Assembly (NCBI RefSeq): GCF_014656095.1
Contig: NZ_BNBT01000068.1
Location: forward strand, 1-40,479
Direction of reading: 5' to 3'
DNA: 40,479 nucleotides
Origin: Streptomyces longispororuber
GTDB lineage: Bacteria; Actinomycetota; Actinomycetes; Streptomycetales; Streptomycetaceae
Within the stretch, counting starts at the first letter, position 1, and each line of letters opens with the position of its first letter. A program made the position numbers and the translations under genes. Positions 23,395 through 31,157 of the stretch are shown in pieces. Under the pieces are notes generated by a model. That model did not search any database, was not told the DNA's origin, and saw only the letters and a program-made list of their open reading frames with translations.

Positions 23395-24870
23395 GTGGAA
23401 CCCGAACCCCTCTTCCCCGCCCTGACGGCGCCGGGGGACGCCCCGGCCCTGCGGTTCGGCGACCGGGAGCTGTCGTACGCGCAACTCGCGGCGAGCGCGG
23501 GCGCGTTGGCCGGGCACCTCGCCGGGGCGGGCGCGACCCGCGTGGCCGTGTGGGCGACCCCGGCCCTGGAGACCGCGGTCGGCGTGGTGGCCGCGCTGCT
23601 CGCGGGGGTGCCCGCGGTGCCCCTCAACCCCAGGTCGGGCGAGCGGGAGCTGGCGCACATCCTCGGCGACAGCGAGCCGTCACTGGTGCTCACCGCGCCC
23701 GGGGACGACCTCCCCCCGGCCCTGGGCGCCGTGGCCCGCCTGGACGTGGCCACGACCGTCCCGCCCGGCACCGCCGTCCCGGCGCCGCGCGAGATGTCGC
23801 CCGCCGCCCCCGCCCTGATCGTCTACACCTCCGGCACCACGGGCCCGCCGAAGGGCGTGGTCCTGCCCCGGCGCGCGCTGTCCGCGACGCTCGACGCGCT
23901 CGCCGACGCCTGGCGGTGGACGGGCGACGACGTCCTGGTGCACGGGCTGCCGCTGTTCCACGTCCACGGCCTGATCCTCGGCGTCCTCGGCCCGCTGCGA
24001 CGCGGCGGCTCGGTGCGGCACCTGGGCCGGTTCAGTACGGAGGGAGTGGCCCGGGAGCTGGCCGGCGGGGCGACGATGCTGTTCGGCGTGCCGACGATGT
24101 ACCACCGCATCGCGGAGGCGCTGCCCGACGAGCCCGGCCTCGTCAAGGCCCTCGCGGGCGCGCGGCTCCTGGTGTCCGGCTCGGCGGCGCTGCCGGTGCA
24201 CGACCACGAGCGCATCGCCTCCGCCACGGGGCGGCGCGTCATCGAGCGGTACGGGATGAGCGAGACGCTCATGAACACGAGTGTCCGCGCGGACGGCGAG
24301 GCGCGTGCGGGCACCGTGGGCGTGCCGCTGCCGGGGGTCGAGCTGCGCCTCGTCGACGAGGCGGGCCAGGAGATCTCCGGCACCGGTCCGGAGGCGGTCG
24401 GCGAGATCCAGGTGCGCGGCCCGAACCTGTTCACCGAGTACCTCAACCGCCCCGACGCGACGGCGGAGGCCTTCGCGGAGGGCGGCTGGTTCCGCACCGG
24501 GGACATGGCGGTGCGCGACCCCGACGGCTACGTGCGCATCGTCGGGCGCAAGGCCACCGACCTCATCAAGAGCGGGGGCTACAAGATCGGGGCCGGGGAG
24601 ATCGAGAACGCGCTCCTCGAACACGAGGGTGTGCGCGAAGCCGCCGTCACCGGGGAGCCCGACCCCGACCTGGGCGAGCGCGTGGTCGCCTGGATCGTGC
24701 CCGCCGACCCCGGCGCCCCGCCCTCCCTCGCCGTCCTGGCCGACCACGTGGCCTCCCGCCTGGCCCCGCACAAGCGCCCCCGCGTGCTCCACCTCCTGGA
24801 CGCGCTGCCGCGCAACGACATGGGCAAGGTCCTCAAGCGAGGCCTGACGACCCCCACCGCCCGGCCCTGA
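23395..24870 (+). CDS. matB: Malonyl-CoA synthetase (MatB-type acyl-CoA synthetase)
   Basis: 491 residues from the GTG at 23395, with GGAGG 7-8 bases upstream. It is an adenylate-forming enzyme: P-loop YTSGTTGPPKG (144-154), HVHG (189-192), YGMSET (286-291), the hinge and substrate region RTGDMAVRDPDGY, and a C-terminal catalytic Lys in NDMGKVLKR (K478). The sequence is very close throughout to what I recall of S. coelicolor MatB, including SGSAALPVHDHERIA and TLMNTSVRADG, whose Arg (R298) fits carboxylate binding. The enzyme makes malonyl-CoA or methylmalonyl-CoA from the free diacid, ATP and CoA, supplying fatty-acid and polyketide extender units. No decarboxylase or transporter gene is adjacent. 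Confidence 0.93.
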   Translation: MEPEPLFPALTAPGDAPALRFGDRELSYAQLAASAGALAGHLAGAGATRVAVWATPALETAVGVVAALLAGVPAVPLNPRSGERELAHILGDSEPSLVLTAPGDDLPPALGAVARLDVATTVPPGTAVPAPREMSPAAPALIVYTSGTTGPPKGVVLPRRALSATLDALADAWRWTGDDVLVHGLPLFHVHGLILGVLGPLRRGGSVRHLGRFSTEGVARELAGGATMLFGVPTMYHRIAEALPDEPGLVKALAGARLLVSGSAALPVHDHERIASATGRRVIERYGMSETLMNTSVRADGEARAGTVGVPLPGVELRLVDEAGQEISGTGPEAVGEIQVRGPNLFTEYLNRPDATAEAFAEGGWFRTGDMAVRDPDGYVRIVGRKATDLIKSGGYKIGAGEIENALLEHEGVREAAVTGEPDPDLGERVVAWIVPADPGAPPSLAVLADHVASRLAPHKRPRVLHLLDALPRNDMGKVLKRGLTTPTARP

Positions 24871-24943
24871 CCCGGGGCCCGGCCCTGACCCGGGTCCCAC
24901 CCCCGGCCCCGGTCCCACCCACCCGCCCACCCTCGGCCTCCGG

Positions 24944-25243
24944 CCTCGTCCTCACACGCCGGACGGGCTGAAACGACCCGCGTCCCGCCGCCGTCGCCTG
25001 CGGGTGATCCACCGCTCCGCGGCGGATGTACCCCCACCCACCCGCCCTTTCATCGGCCTGGCGGCCTCGTCCTCAAACGCCGGACGGGCTGAAACGACCC
25101 GCGTCCCGCCGCCGTCGCCTGCGGGCAATCGGCCTGGCGGCCTCGTCCTCACACGCCGGACAGGCTGAAACGACCCGCGTCCCGCCGCCGTCGCCTGCGG
25201 GCAATCGGCCTGGCGGCCTCGTCCTCAAACGCCGGACGGGCTG
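24944..25243 (+). repeat. Dispersed repeat, four copies, three in a 76-base tandem (cluster 2)
   Basis: Copies start at 24944, 25065, 25141 and 25217. The last three are spaced exactly 76 bases. Each of the first three copies is followed by the companion block GAAACGACCCGCGTCCCGCC and then GCCGTCGCCTGCGGG. The third copy has CAGGCTG instead of CGGGCTG. Confidence 0.9.
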
Positions 25244-25423
25244 AAATTGTCCGCCGGGCGCCGTCGTCGGCTGACGGACACCCCTGCCCGTCCAGCCAAC
25301 GACGGCGAAACGAGGCACTTCCACCTGCCCGGCCGACGACGGCGAGACGGGAACTTCCGGCCCGTCCAGCCGACGACGGCGAGACGGGGACATTTCAGCC
25401 CGTCCGGCGTTTGAGGACGAGGC
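25216..25423. repeat. Perfect 32-base inverted repeat around the 37-base array
   Basis: Bases 25216-25247 and 25392-25423 are exact reverse complements (a forward and an inverted copy of the dispersed repeat plus GAAAT). They enclose 144 bases, so transcripts of either strand could form a long stem. Confidence 0.9.
25295..25405. repeat. 37-base tandem repeat, three units
   Basis: The block GCCGACGACGGCGAGACG (first copy GCCAACGACGGCGAAACG) begins at 25295, 25332 and 25369, exactly 37 bases apart, in the loop between inverted copies of the dispersed repeat. Confidence 0.85.
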
Positions 25424-25532
25424 GCGGAGCGCCGATGACGGGGGAAAGGGGCGGAGCCCCAGACGAAAGGGCGGGGGCCCGGGGGCGGCAGCCACTGGTT
25501 CGGGGAGGGGCGGGACTGGGGCGCCCCGCGGG
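25392..25532 (-). repeat. Composite intergenic module, left arm of a 5.6-kb-spaced inverted repeat
   Basis: Read on the minus strand this segment matches 30871-31013 over about 140 bases; the 44 bases 25392-25435 are identical to the reverse complement of 30970-31013. It comprises a GGGGCGCCCCG hairpin, a GGGGCTTCGCCCC-type hairpin, a GGCGCTCCGCGCC hairpin and the dispersed repeat. Confidence 0.85.
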
Positions 25533-25609
25533 GGTTTTCCGCAGCCGGGCCCCCGGCCAGAATGTGCTCCCGGTGACCGACCCGCGGGCACCATGACGAC
25601 GGGGGCGGT

Positions 25610-25984
25610 ATGGACGGCGGTCTGGTCGAGTTCACCACGGACAGCGGCGCACGGGTGGCCGTCGCCCTCGCCCCCGAGGACATGGACGGCGTCCGCCTGG
25701 TCTCGCGCGGCGACGGCCCCGCCCAGGCCGCCCGCACCTTCGAGGCCACCCTGGACAGCGCGCGGGCGGCCGCCGAGGCGGCGCTGCGGGTGTTCCGGGA
25801 CGGCACGCTCAGGCCGGACTCCGTGGAGATCGAGTTCGGCGTACGGATGACCGCGGAGGCCGGGGCGGTCCTGGTGAAGGGGTCCGCCGAGGGGCACCTC
25901 CTGGTGCGGCTCGCCTGGTCCCCGGAGAAGGACACCCCGGCCCCCGCCGGCCCCGGCACCACCCCGGAGGCCGGCGCGACCTGA
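25610..25984 (+). CDS. Trypco1 (CU044_2847-type) small domain protein
   Basis: 124 residues starting MDGGLVEFTTDSGARV. The pattern is an N-terminal strand pair, a helix (ARTFEATLDSARAAAEAALRVF), then VEIEFGVRMTAEAGAVLVKG and a final strand HLLVRLAW. This matches the Trypsin-co-occurring domain 1, a small domain often encoded with or fused to trypsin-like proteases in proposed bacterial conflict systems. No protease is encoded nearby here, so it is a solo copy. A Pro/Ala-rich tail of about 17 residues follows the domain. A G-rich run (GGGGGCGG) just before the ATG could serve as ribosome site. It converges with the MFS gene. Confidence 0.75.
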   Translation: MDGGLVEFTTDSGARVAVALAPEDMDGVRLVSRGDGPAQAARTFEATLDSARAAAEAALRVFRDGTLRPDSVEIEFGVRMTAEAGAVLVKGSAEGHLLVRLAWSPEKDTPAPAGPGTTPEAGAT

Positions 25985-26015
25985 CCCCGCCGCCCCGGGC
26001 GCGCCCGCCGAGGGG

Positions 26016-27995
26016 TCAGGCCCGCGGGTCGCGGGCGTCGTACCGCAGGAAGGCGCGCCAGCGCAGGACCAGCAGGCCCACGGCTACCACGCACGCGGCG
26101 CCGCCGCCGACGATCGCCACCCGGGGCGAGGCCAGGTCGCCGACCGTGCCGGCGAGGAAGTCGCCGAGGCGGGGGCCGCCCGCGACGACGACGATGAACA
26201 CGCCCTGCAGCCGCCCGCGCATCGCGTCCGGCGTGGCCGCCTGGAGCATCGTGCTGCGGAACACCATGGAGACCGTGTCGGCGGCGCCCGCGAGGGCGAG
26301 GAAGACGACGCCGAGCCACAGGTCGCGGGTGAGGCCGAAGACGGCGACGGCCGTGCCCCAGCCCGCCACCGACAGGGCGATGGCGAGCCCGTGGTGGTGG
26401 ACGCGGCCCAGCCAGCCGGAGAACACGCCGCCGAGCAGCGCCCCCACGGCGGGCGCCGCCGCGAGCAGGCCCGCCGTCTTCGCGTCGCCGCCGTACCAGA
26501 CGACGGCGACGGCGGGGAACAGCGCGCGCGGGTGCGCGAGCACCATCGCGCACATGTCGGTGAAGAACGTCATGCGCAGGTTGGGGCGGGTGGCGAGGAA
26601 GCGCAGCCCGTCGACGACGGAGGCCCGGCGCCGCTTGCCACCACCCGCCGCCACGCCACCACCACCGGAGCCGGTGCCGGTGCCGGTGCCGTCGTCGCCG
26701 GGGAGCATCGACGGCAGCCGCCACATCGCGTACAGCGCGGCGGTGAAGGTGACGGCGTCGATGGCGTACGCCGCCTGGTAGCCCCACAGGCCGACGATGA
26801 CGCCGCCCAGCATGGGGCCGACGGTGGTGCCGGACGTCGTGGTCAGGGAGTTCAGGGCGTTGGCTGCGGGGAGCTGCTCGGGCGGGAGCAGGCGCGGGAC
26901 CATCGCGGTGCGCGCGGGCGAGTTGAGGGCGCCGCACGTCGCCTGGAGCGCGACCACCCCGTACAGGAACCACACGTGGTGGAAGTCCACGAACGCCGCC
27001 GCCGCGAGGACGAAGGACAGTGCGCACAGCCCGGCAGCCGAGTACAGGCCGAGCTTGCGGCGGTCCACGGTGTCCGCGATCGCGCCCCCGTACAGGCCGA
27101 AGACGACGAGCGGGACGAGGGAGAACAGGCCGACCAGACCGACGGAGAAGCTGGAGCCGGTGATGTCGTACACCTGGAGGGACACCGCGAGCGCGGTCAT
27201 CGCCTGACCGACCCAGGAGACGGTGTTGCCGACCCACAGGCGCCGGTAGTCGGCGGAGGTCCGCAGCGGGGTCAGGTCGGCGAGGATGCGGCGCTTGGGC
27301 GGCGGGGCGGCACCGGACCCCCCTCCGGCGGGCACACCCGGCCCGTCCCCGGGAGGAGCGCCGCGCCCCGCTGCGGCGGGTGCGCCGGACCCGTCCCCGG
27401 CAGATGCGCCGCGCCCCGCTGCCCTGGGTGCGCCGGACCCGTCCCCGGCAAGTGCGCCAGGCCCCACTCCGGTGAGCACGCCCGCGTCCCCAGCAGAAGC
27501 ACCACGCCCGGCCGCGGCAGATACGCCCGGCCCCTCCCCGGCAGAAGCACCGCGCCCCGCTGCGGCGGGTTCGCCGGGCCCCTCCCCGGCAGAAGCACCA
27601 CGCCCCACCGCGGCAGGCGCACCCGACCCTTCCCCGGCAGAAGCACCGCGCCCCGCTGCCGTGGATGCGCCGGACCCGTCCCCGGCAAGTGCGCCAGGCC
27701 CCACTGCGGTGAGTACGCCCGCCTCCCCAGCAGAAGCACCACGCCCGGCCGCGGCAGATACGCCCGGCCCCTCCCCGGCAGGAGCGCCGGGCCCCGCTGC
27801 GGCAGGTGCACCCGCCCCCTCCCCGGGAGCGCCCCGCCCCTCCCCGTCCGGTGCGCCACGCCCTCCGCCCACCGGTGCGCCGGGTTGTTCCACGGCGGCC
27901 GCGCCAAGTCGTTCCACGGCGGCCGCGCCGGGCGCCTGTCCGGGTATGCCGGGACCCTCACCGTCAGTCGCGTCATCCGTCTTCGCTCGTGTCAC
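26016..27995 (-). CDS. MFS permease with a long tandem-repeat N-terminal extension
   Basis: 659 residues from GTG 27995. Residues 235-659 are a standard 12-helix MFS transporter of the MFS_3/EntS-like type: LRTSADYRRLWVGNTVSWVG, GGAIADTVDRRKLG, NSPARTAMVPRLLPPEQLPAANA and the late DAMRGRLQGVF. Members export siderophores, drugs or other small molecules. Residues 1-234 are hydrophilic and built of a 16-residue unit with core GRGASAGEGPG, repeated about ten times between 62 and 228. There is no good ribosome site; a TACCAT hexamer ends just upstream of the GTG, so a leaderless mRNA or a start further in (near residue 230) is possible. Between the repeat region and the transporter lies PPPKRRILADL. 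Confidence 0.82.
   Translation of the reverse strand: MTRAKTDDATDGEGPGIPGQAPGAAAVERLGAAAVEQPGAPVGGGRGAPDGEGRGAPGEGAGAPAAAGPGAPAGEGPGVSAAAGRGASAGEAGVLTAVGPGALAGDGSGASTAAGRGASAGEGSGAPAAVGRGASAGEGPGEPAAAGRGASAGEGPGVSAAAGRGASAGDAGVLTGVGPGALAGDGSGAPRAAGRGASAGDGSGAPAAAGRGAPPGDGPGVPAGGGSGAAPPPKRRILADLTPLRTSADYRRLWVGNTVSWVGQAMTALAVSLQVYDITGSSFSVGLVGLFSLVPLVVFGLYGGAIADTVDRRKLGLYSAAGLCALSFVLAAAAFVDFHHVWFLYGVVALQATCGALNSPARTAMVPRLLPPEQLPAANALNSLTTTSGTTVGPMLGGVIVGLWGYQAAYAIDAVTFTAALYAMWRLPSMLPGDDGTGTGTGSGGGGVAAGGGKRRRASVVDGLRFLATRPNLRMTFFTDMCAMVLAHPRALFPAVAVVWYGGDAKTAGLLAAAPAVGALLGGVFSGWLGRVHHHGLAIALSVAGWGTAVAVFGLTRDLWLGVVFLALAGAADTVSMVFRSTMLQAATPDAMRGRLQGVFIVVVAGGPRLGDFLAGTVGDLASPRVAIVGGGAACVVAVGLLVLRWRAFLRYDARDPRA
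27311..27812. repeat. 48-base coding minisatellite in the MFS gene
   Basis: Encodes about ten 16-residue units in the minus-strand MFS protein. A higher-order copy is visible: the segment beginning VSAAAGRGASAG at residue 79 recurs at residue 158, 237 bases away, including the deviant unit VLTxVGPGALAGDGSG. Confidence 0.85.
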
Positions 27996-28150
27996 ACGGG
28001 ATGGTAACCGGCGGGCGGCGGGGCCCGGCCGCGGATTTCACGCGGCGGAACGGGCGCCCCGGCCGGGTACGGACCACCCGCACGGCCGCTCCCCGCACGG
28101 CCCACCCCGGCATGCGCGGCGGCCCGGAGCCTCGCAGGATGCGGAAGCAA

Positions 28151-28170
28151 GGCCCACCGCCCGGTGGGCC
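28151..28170. promoter_or_regulatory. Inverted repeat upstream of mbl
   Basis: GGCCCACC (28151-28158) and GGTGGGCC (28163-28170) form an 8-base stem around GCCC, 26 bases before the mbl GTG. It could be an operator or a 5'-leader hairpin near the ribosome site. Confidence 0.45.
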
Positions 28171-28196
28171 CCCGCGTGCTCTCGGGAGGATCCGCC

Positions 28197-29237
28197 GTGA
28201 CCGTCAGTCTGGAACAGCTTCGCCGCTGCCACATCGGCGTCGACCTCGGTGCGGCCCGCACGCGCGTGTTCGTCAAGGGGGCCGGGCTCGTCGTCGACGA
28301 GCCGAGCGTCGCCGCCGTGAACACGCGCACGGGCGCGCTCATCGCGGTCGGACAGCTCGCGGAGCAGATGACGGGCCGTACCCCCGGCTACATCCGGGTG
28401 GTGCGCCCCGTGTCCGGCGGCACGGTCGTCGACATCCAGATGGCGCAGCGCATGGTGCGCAGCCTGCTCGGCGAGAAGCTGCGCCGCGCCCTGCGCCGCA
28501 AACCGCTCCTCCGGGCCGCCGCGTGCACCCCGCACGACGCGGACCCGCTCGCGCAGCGCGCCACCGTCGAGACGCTGGTGGGCCTCGGCGCGCGGCGGGT
28601 GGAGCTGGTGGACACGCTCATCGCGGCGGCGGTCGGCTGCGGCCTGCCCGTGGAGCAGCCGGAAGCGACCATGATCATGGTGTGCGGGGCCGCCACCACG
28701 CAGATCGCGGTGCTCTCCCTCGGCTCCATCGTCACCGCCGAGCGCATCCCGGTGGGCGGCGAGGCCATCGACCACGCGATCGTCCAGCACCTGCGCCACC
28801 AGCACGAGCTGATGCTGCCCTCCCAGTCGGTACGGCCGCTGCAACTCGCCCTGCACGGCAACGGCCTGACCCCGCAGGGCCCGGAGTCCACCGAGATCCA
28901 CGGCCGGGACGTGGCCACGGGCCTCGCCCGCTCCGTGCGCGTCGACACGGCGGCCGTCCGCGACGCCATCCACACCCCGCTCACCGCCGTGCTCGACGGC
29001 ATCGGCAAGGTGCTGCGCGACTGCCCGCCGGACCTGGTGGCCGACCTCGCCGACCGGGGCATCACGATGGTCGGCGGCAGCGCGCTGCTCCCGGGCCTCG
29101 ACCAGATGCTGCGCGACGCCACGGGGATGCCCGTACGCATCGCGGAACGGCCCGAGGTGTGCGCGGTCCTCGGCCTGGGCGCGATGCTCGAGGGCAAGAT
29201 CCAGCCGCTGGTCCTGTCCCCCCTGACCGGGAGCTGA
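28197..29237 (+). CDS. mbl: Mbl/MreB-like actin homologue
   Basis: 346 residues from GTG 28197 with GGGAGG 8 bases upstream. MreB-fold landmarks are visible: phosphate-1 loop IGVDLGAARTRVFV (13-26), the connecting LIAAAVGCGLPVEQP, the phosphate-2 region MIMVCGAATTQIAVLSLG (159-176), and the adenosine-site MVGGSALLPGLDQML (about 289-303). MreB-type proteins polymerise under the membrane; in Streptomyces they act in spore-wall formation. The phosphate-2 motif is altered: MreB's acidic DIGGGTTE reads VCGAATTQ here, so the metal-coordinating Asp and two glycines are lost. It stands apart from mreCD and is followed, after 84 bases, by a histidine-kinase-like gene. Confidence 0.87.
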   Translation: MTVSLEQLRRCHIGVDLGAARTRVFVKGAGLVVDEPSVAAVNTRTGALIAVGQLAEQMTGRTPGYIRVVRPVSGGTVVDIQMAQRMVRSLLGEKLRRALRRKPLLRAAACTPHDADPLAQRATVETLVGLGARRVELVDTLIAAAVGCGLPVEQPEATMIMVCGAATTQIAVLSLGSIVTAERIPVGGEAIDHAIVQHLRHQHELMLPSQSVRPLQLALHGNGLTPQGPESTEIHGRDVATGLARSVRVDTAAVRDAIHTPLTAVLDGIGKVLRDCPPDLVADLADRGITMVGGSALLPGLDQMLRDATGMPVRIAERPEVCAVLGLGAMLEGKIQPLVLSPLTGS

Positions 29238-29321
29238 CGGACCACACGCCCGCGGCCTCCCCCGACGGGGGCGGCCGCCCGCTCCTTCCTCCCTCCTGGC
29301 CTACGGGAGTACGCCGCCGCC

Positions 29322-30827
29322 ATGACCGACGACGCCGGCGGGCCCTCGCTGCCGCTGCTCCTGGACGCGGTCCTGAGCGTCGGCACGGAGCTCGCCCTCC
29401 GCCCCACCCTCCAGCACGTCGTGGACAGCGCCACCGCCCTGACCGGGGCCCGCCGCGGCGTGCTGCGCGTCTCGGCGGCGGAGAGCGGGCGGGCGGAGCT
29501 GTTCCGGGCGGGCGGGGGCGGGGAGGCGCGGGGGGACGCGCGGGGGGACGTGGTGAGCGTCCCCATCCGCGTCGCGGACGAGGAGTTCGGCCGGCTGCAC
29601 CTCACGCACGCGCCCGGCGGCGTCTTCACGGACGAGGACCGCGACCTGCTGCGGGTCCTCGCGAGCCAGGCCGGCATCGCGGTCGGCAACGCCCGCCTGT
29701 ACGAGACCGCCCGCCAGCGCGAGCGCTGGATCGAGGGCGCGGCGGCGGTCACCACCGCCCTGCTCACCGGCGAGGCCGCGGCGGACGCCCTGATGACGGT
29801 GGCCCAGCAGGCCCGGCTCCTCGCGGACGCGGCGGCGGGCGTCGTGCTCCAGCCCACCGAGGAGGGCGGCATGCGGATCGTCGCGGCGGCGACGGACGGG
29901 GGGCCCGGGCCGGAACCCGGGGCTGAGCAGGAGCAGGACCCCCGGCAGGGGCCGCGGCGGCACCCCGCCGCCGCGGCGCAGAACGACCTCATCGGCACCA
30001 CCATCGAGCCCGGCAGCGCCGTACTGGAGCAACTTCTGGGCGGTCAGCCCGTGTTCGTCGAGGACTCCGCGACCGACCCCCGGATGACGACCCGCGTGCG
30101 GTCGAGGTTCGGGCCGAGCATGATGCTGCCGCTGCAGGCCGGGGGCCGGCTCATCGGCACGCTGGCGCTGCCGCGCCGCCGGGGCGCGCGCCCGTACACG
30201 GCGGTGGAGCGGCTGCTCGCCACGCAGTTCGCCTCCCAGGCGGCGCTCGCCCTCGTCCTGGCCGACGCCCAGCAGTCGCGGCAGCGCCTGGCCGTGTTCG
30301 AGGACCGCGACCGGATCGCCCGGGACCTGCACGACCTCGTGGTCCAGCGGCTGTTCGCGACGGGCATGATGCTGGAGTCGACGCGGCGGCGGGCCACGGA
30401 CGCGCCGGTGCGGGCTGCGCTCGACCAGGCCGTGGACGAGCTGGAGTCGACGATCCAGGAAGTGCGGACGGCGATCTTCGCCCTGCAGCAGCCGCCCGCC
30501 GAGGCGCCCACGACGTTCCGGGGCAAGGTGCTCAAGGAGACGGCGGGGGCGGGGGCGGTGCTCGGGGTGCAGCCGTCCGTGCACTTTGCGGGGGCCGTCG
30601 ACACGCGGGTGACGGAGGCCGTGGCGAAGCAGCTCGTCGCCGCGTTGCGGCGGGCGCTCGCGGCGGTGGCCCGGCGGGGCGGGGTGACGCGGGTGGAGGT
30701 GGTGGTGGAGGCGGGGGTGGCTTTGCCGGACGGGCGGGACGGGGTGCGGCTTGTCGTCTTCGACGACGGGGAGGCGGGGGGTGGGGCGGACGGGGGCACC
30801 ACGGTGACGTGGCAGGCCCCGCTGTAG
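29322..30827 (+). CDS. GAF-domain histidine kinase-like protein with degenerate ATPase domain
   Basis: 501 residues. Two GAF domains (about 20-130 and 140-315) resemble DevS/DosT-type sensors, with a Pro/Gln-rich insert (193-218) in the second. The HisKA_3 dimerisation region has the phospho-acceptor His in FEDRDRIARDLHDLVVQRLF (H337). The C-terminal HATPase region is abnormal: where the N-box Asn is expected (ALSNxARHA) it reads ALAAVARRGG (445-454), and only nine residues separate the DDG motif (481-483) from the final strand TTVTWQAP, so the ATP-lid glycines are missing. It probably cannot bind ATP normally and may be a pseudokinase or phosphatase-like sensor. No response regulator is adjacent. 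It follows mbl on the same strand. Confidence 0.85.
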   Translation: MTDDAGGPSLPLLLDAVLSVGTELALRPTLQHVVDSATALTGARRGVLRVSAAESGRAELFRAGGGGEARGDARGDVVSVPIRVADEEFGRLHLTHAPGGVFTDEDRDLLRVLASQAGIAVGNARLYETARQRERWIEGAAAVTTALLTGEAAADALMTVAQQARLLADAAAGVVLQPTEEGGMRIVAAATDGGPGPEPGAEQEQDPRQGPRRHPAAAAQNDLIGTTIEPGSAVLEQLLGGQPVFVEDSATDPRMTTRVRSRFGPSMMLPLQAGGRLIGTLALPRRRGARPYTAVERLLATQFASQAALALVLADAQQSRQRLAVFEDRDRIARDLHDLVVQRLFATGMMLESTRRRATDAPVRAALDQAVDELESTIQEVRTAIFALQQPPAEAPTTFRGKVLKETAGAGAVLGVQPSVHFAGAVDTRVTEAVAKQLVAALRRALAAVARRGGVTRVEVVVEAGVALPDGRDGVRLVVFDDGEAGGGADGGTTVTWQAPL

Positions 30828-30830
30828 CCC

Positions 30831-30890
30831 CCGGCCGGGCCCTCGCGGGGCGCCCCACCCCCGGCCGGGCCCTCGCGGGGCGCCCCAGTC
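30831..30890. repeat. Two-copy 30-base direct repeat
   Basis: CCGGCCGGGCCCTCGCGGGG followed by CGCCCCA occurs at 30831 and again at 30861. Each unit can form a CGCGGGGCGCCCC-type hairpin, just past the kinase-like gene's stop. Confidence 0.8.
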
Positions 30891-31013
30891 CCACCCCTTT
30901 CCCGAAACCAGGGGCTGCCGCCCCTGGACCCCGCCCTTTCGTCTGGGGCTTCGCCCCTTTCCCCCCTTGTCGGCGCTCCGCGCCTCGTCCTCAAACGCCG
31001 GACGGGCTGAAAT
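30871..31013 (+). repeat. Composite intergenic module, right arm of long inverted repeat
   Basis: Inverted partner of 25392-25532. It includes the dispersed repeat copy at 30983-31009 and hairpins GGGGCTTCGCCCC and GGCGCTCCGCGCC. A shorter, more diverged forward version lies at 4891-4992. Confidence 0.85.
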
Positions 31014-31157
31014 ACCCTGCGCCACCGGGGCGATACGGGCGGGCGGGCGGGCGGGAAACCACCCGCCGCGCCAGCGGCGGGACACCACGACGACAACCCG
31101 CAGCCGCCAGGTCGGGGCCCAGCCCCGCCACCGGGGCGATACGGGTGGGCGGGCGGG

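Larger units (their letters stand above)
24871..25609. other. Large repeat-filled intergenic region
   Basis: 739 bases without a gene. It contains four forward copies and one inverted copy of the CAAACGCCGGACGGGCTG repeat, a 76-base tandem array, a 37-base tandem array, and the left arm of a long inverted repeat shared with 30871-31013. Confidence 0.75.
30828..31157. other. Convergent intergenic gap with repeats
   Basis: 330 bases between convergent genes, with no coding sequence. It holds a two-copy 30-base direct repeat, GGGGCTTCGCCCC and other hairpins likely to end transcription from both sides, and one dispersed repeat. Confidence 0.7.

Noticed and set aside
24944..25423. CRISPR-like array
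   Set aside because: Repeats are contiguous tandems with repeated, not unique, intervening sequence, and no cas gene is present.
27286..28200. Plus-strand Pro/Ala/Ser-repeat frame across the MFS repeat region
   Set aside because: It is the mirror of the minus-strand minisatellite, runs into the mbl start and has no ribosome site or domain.
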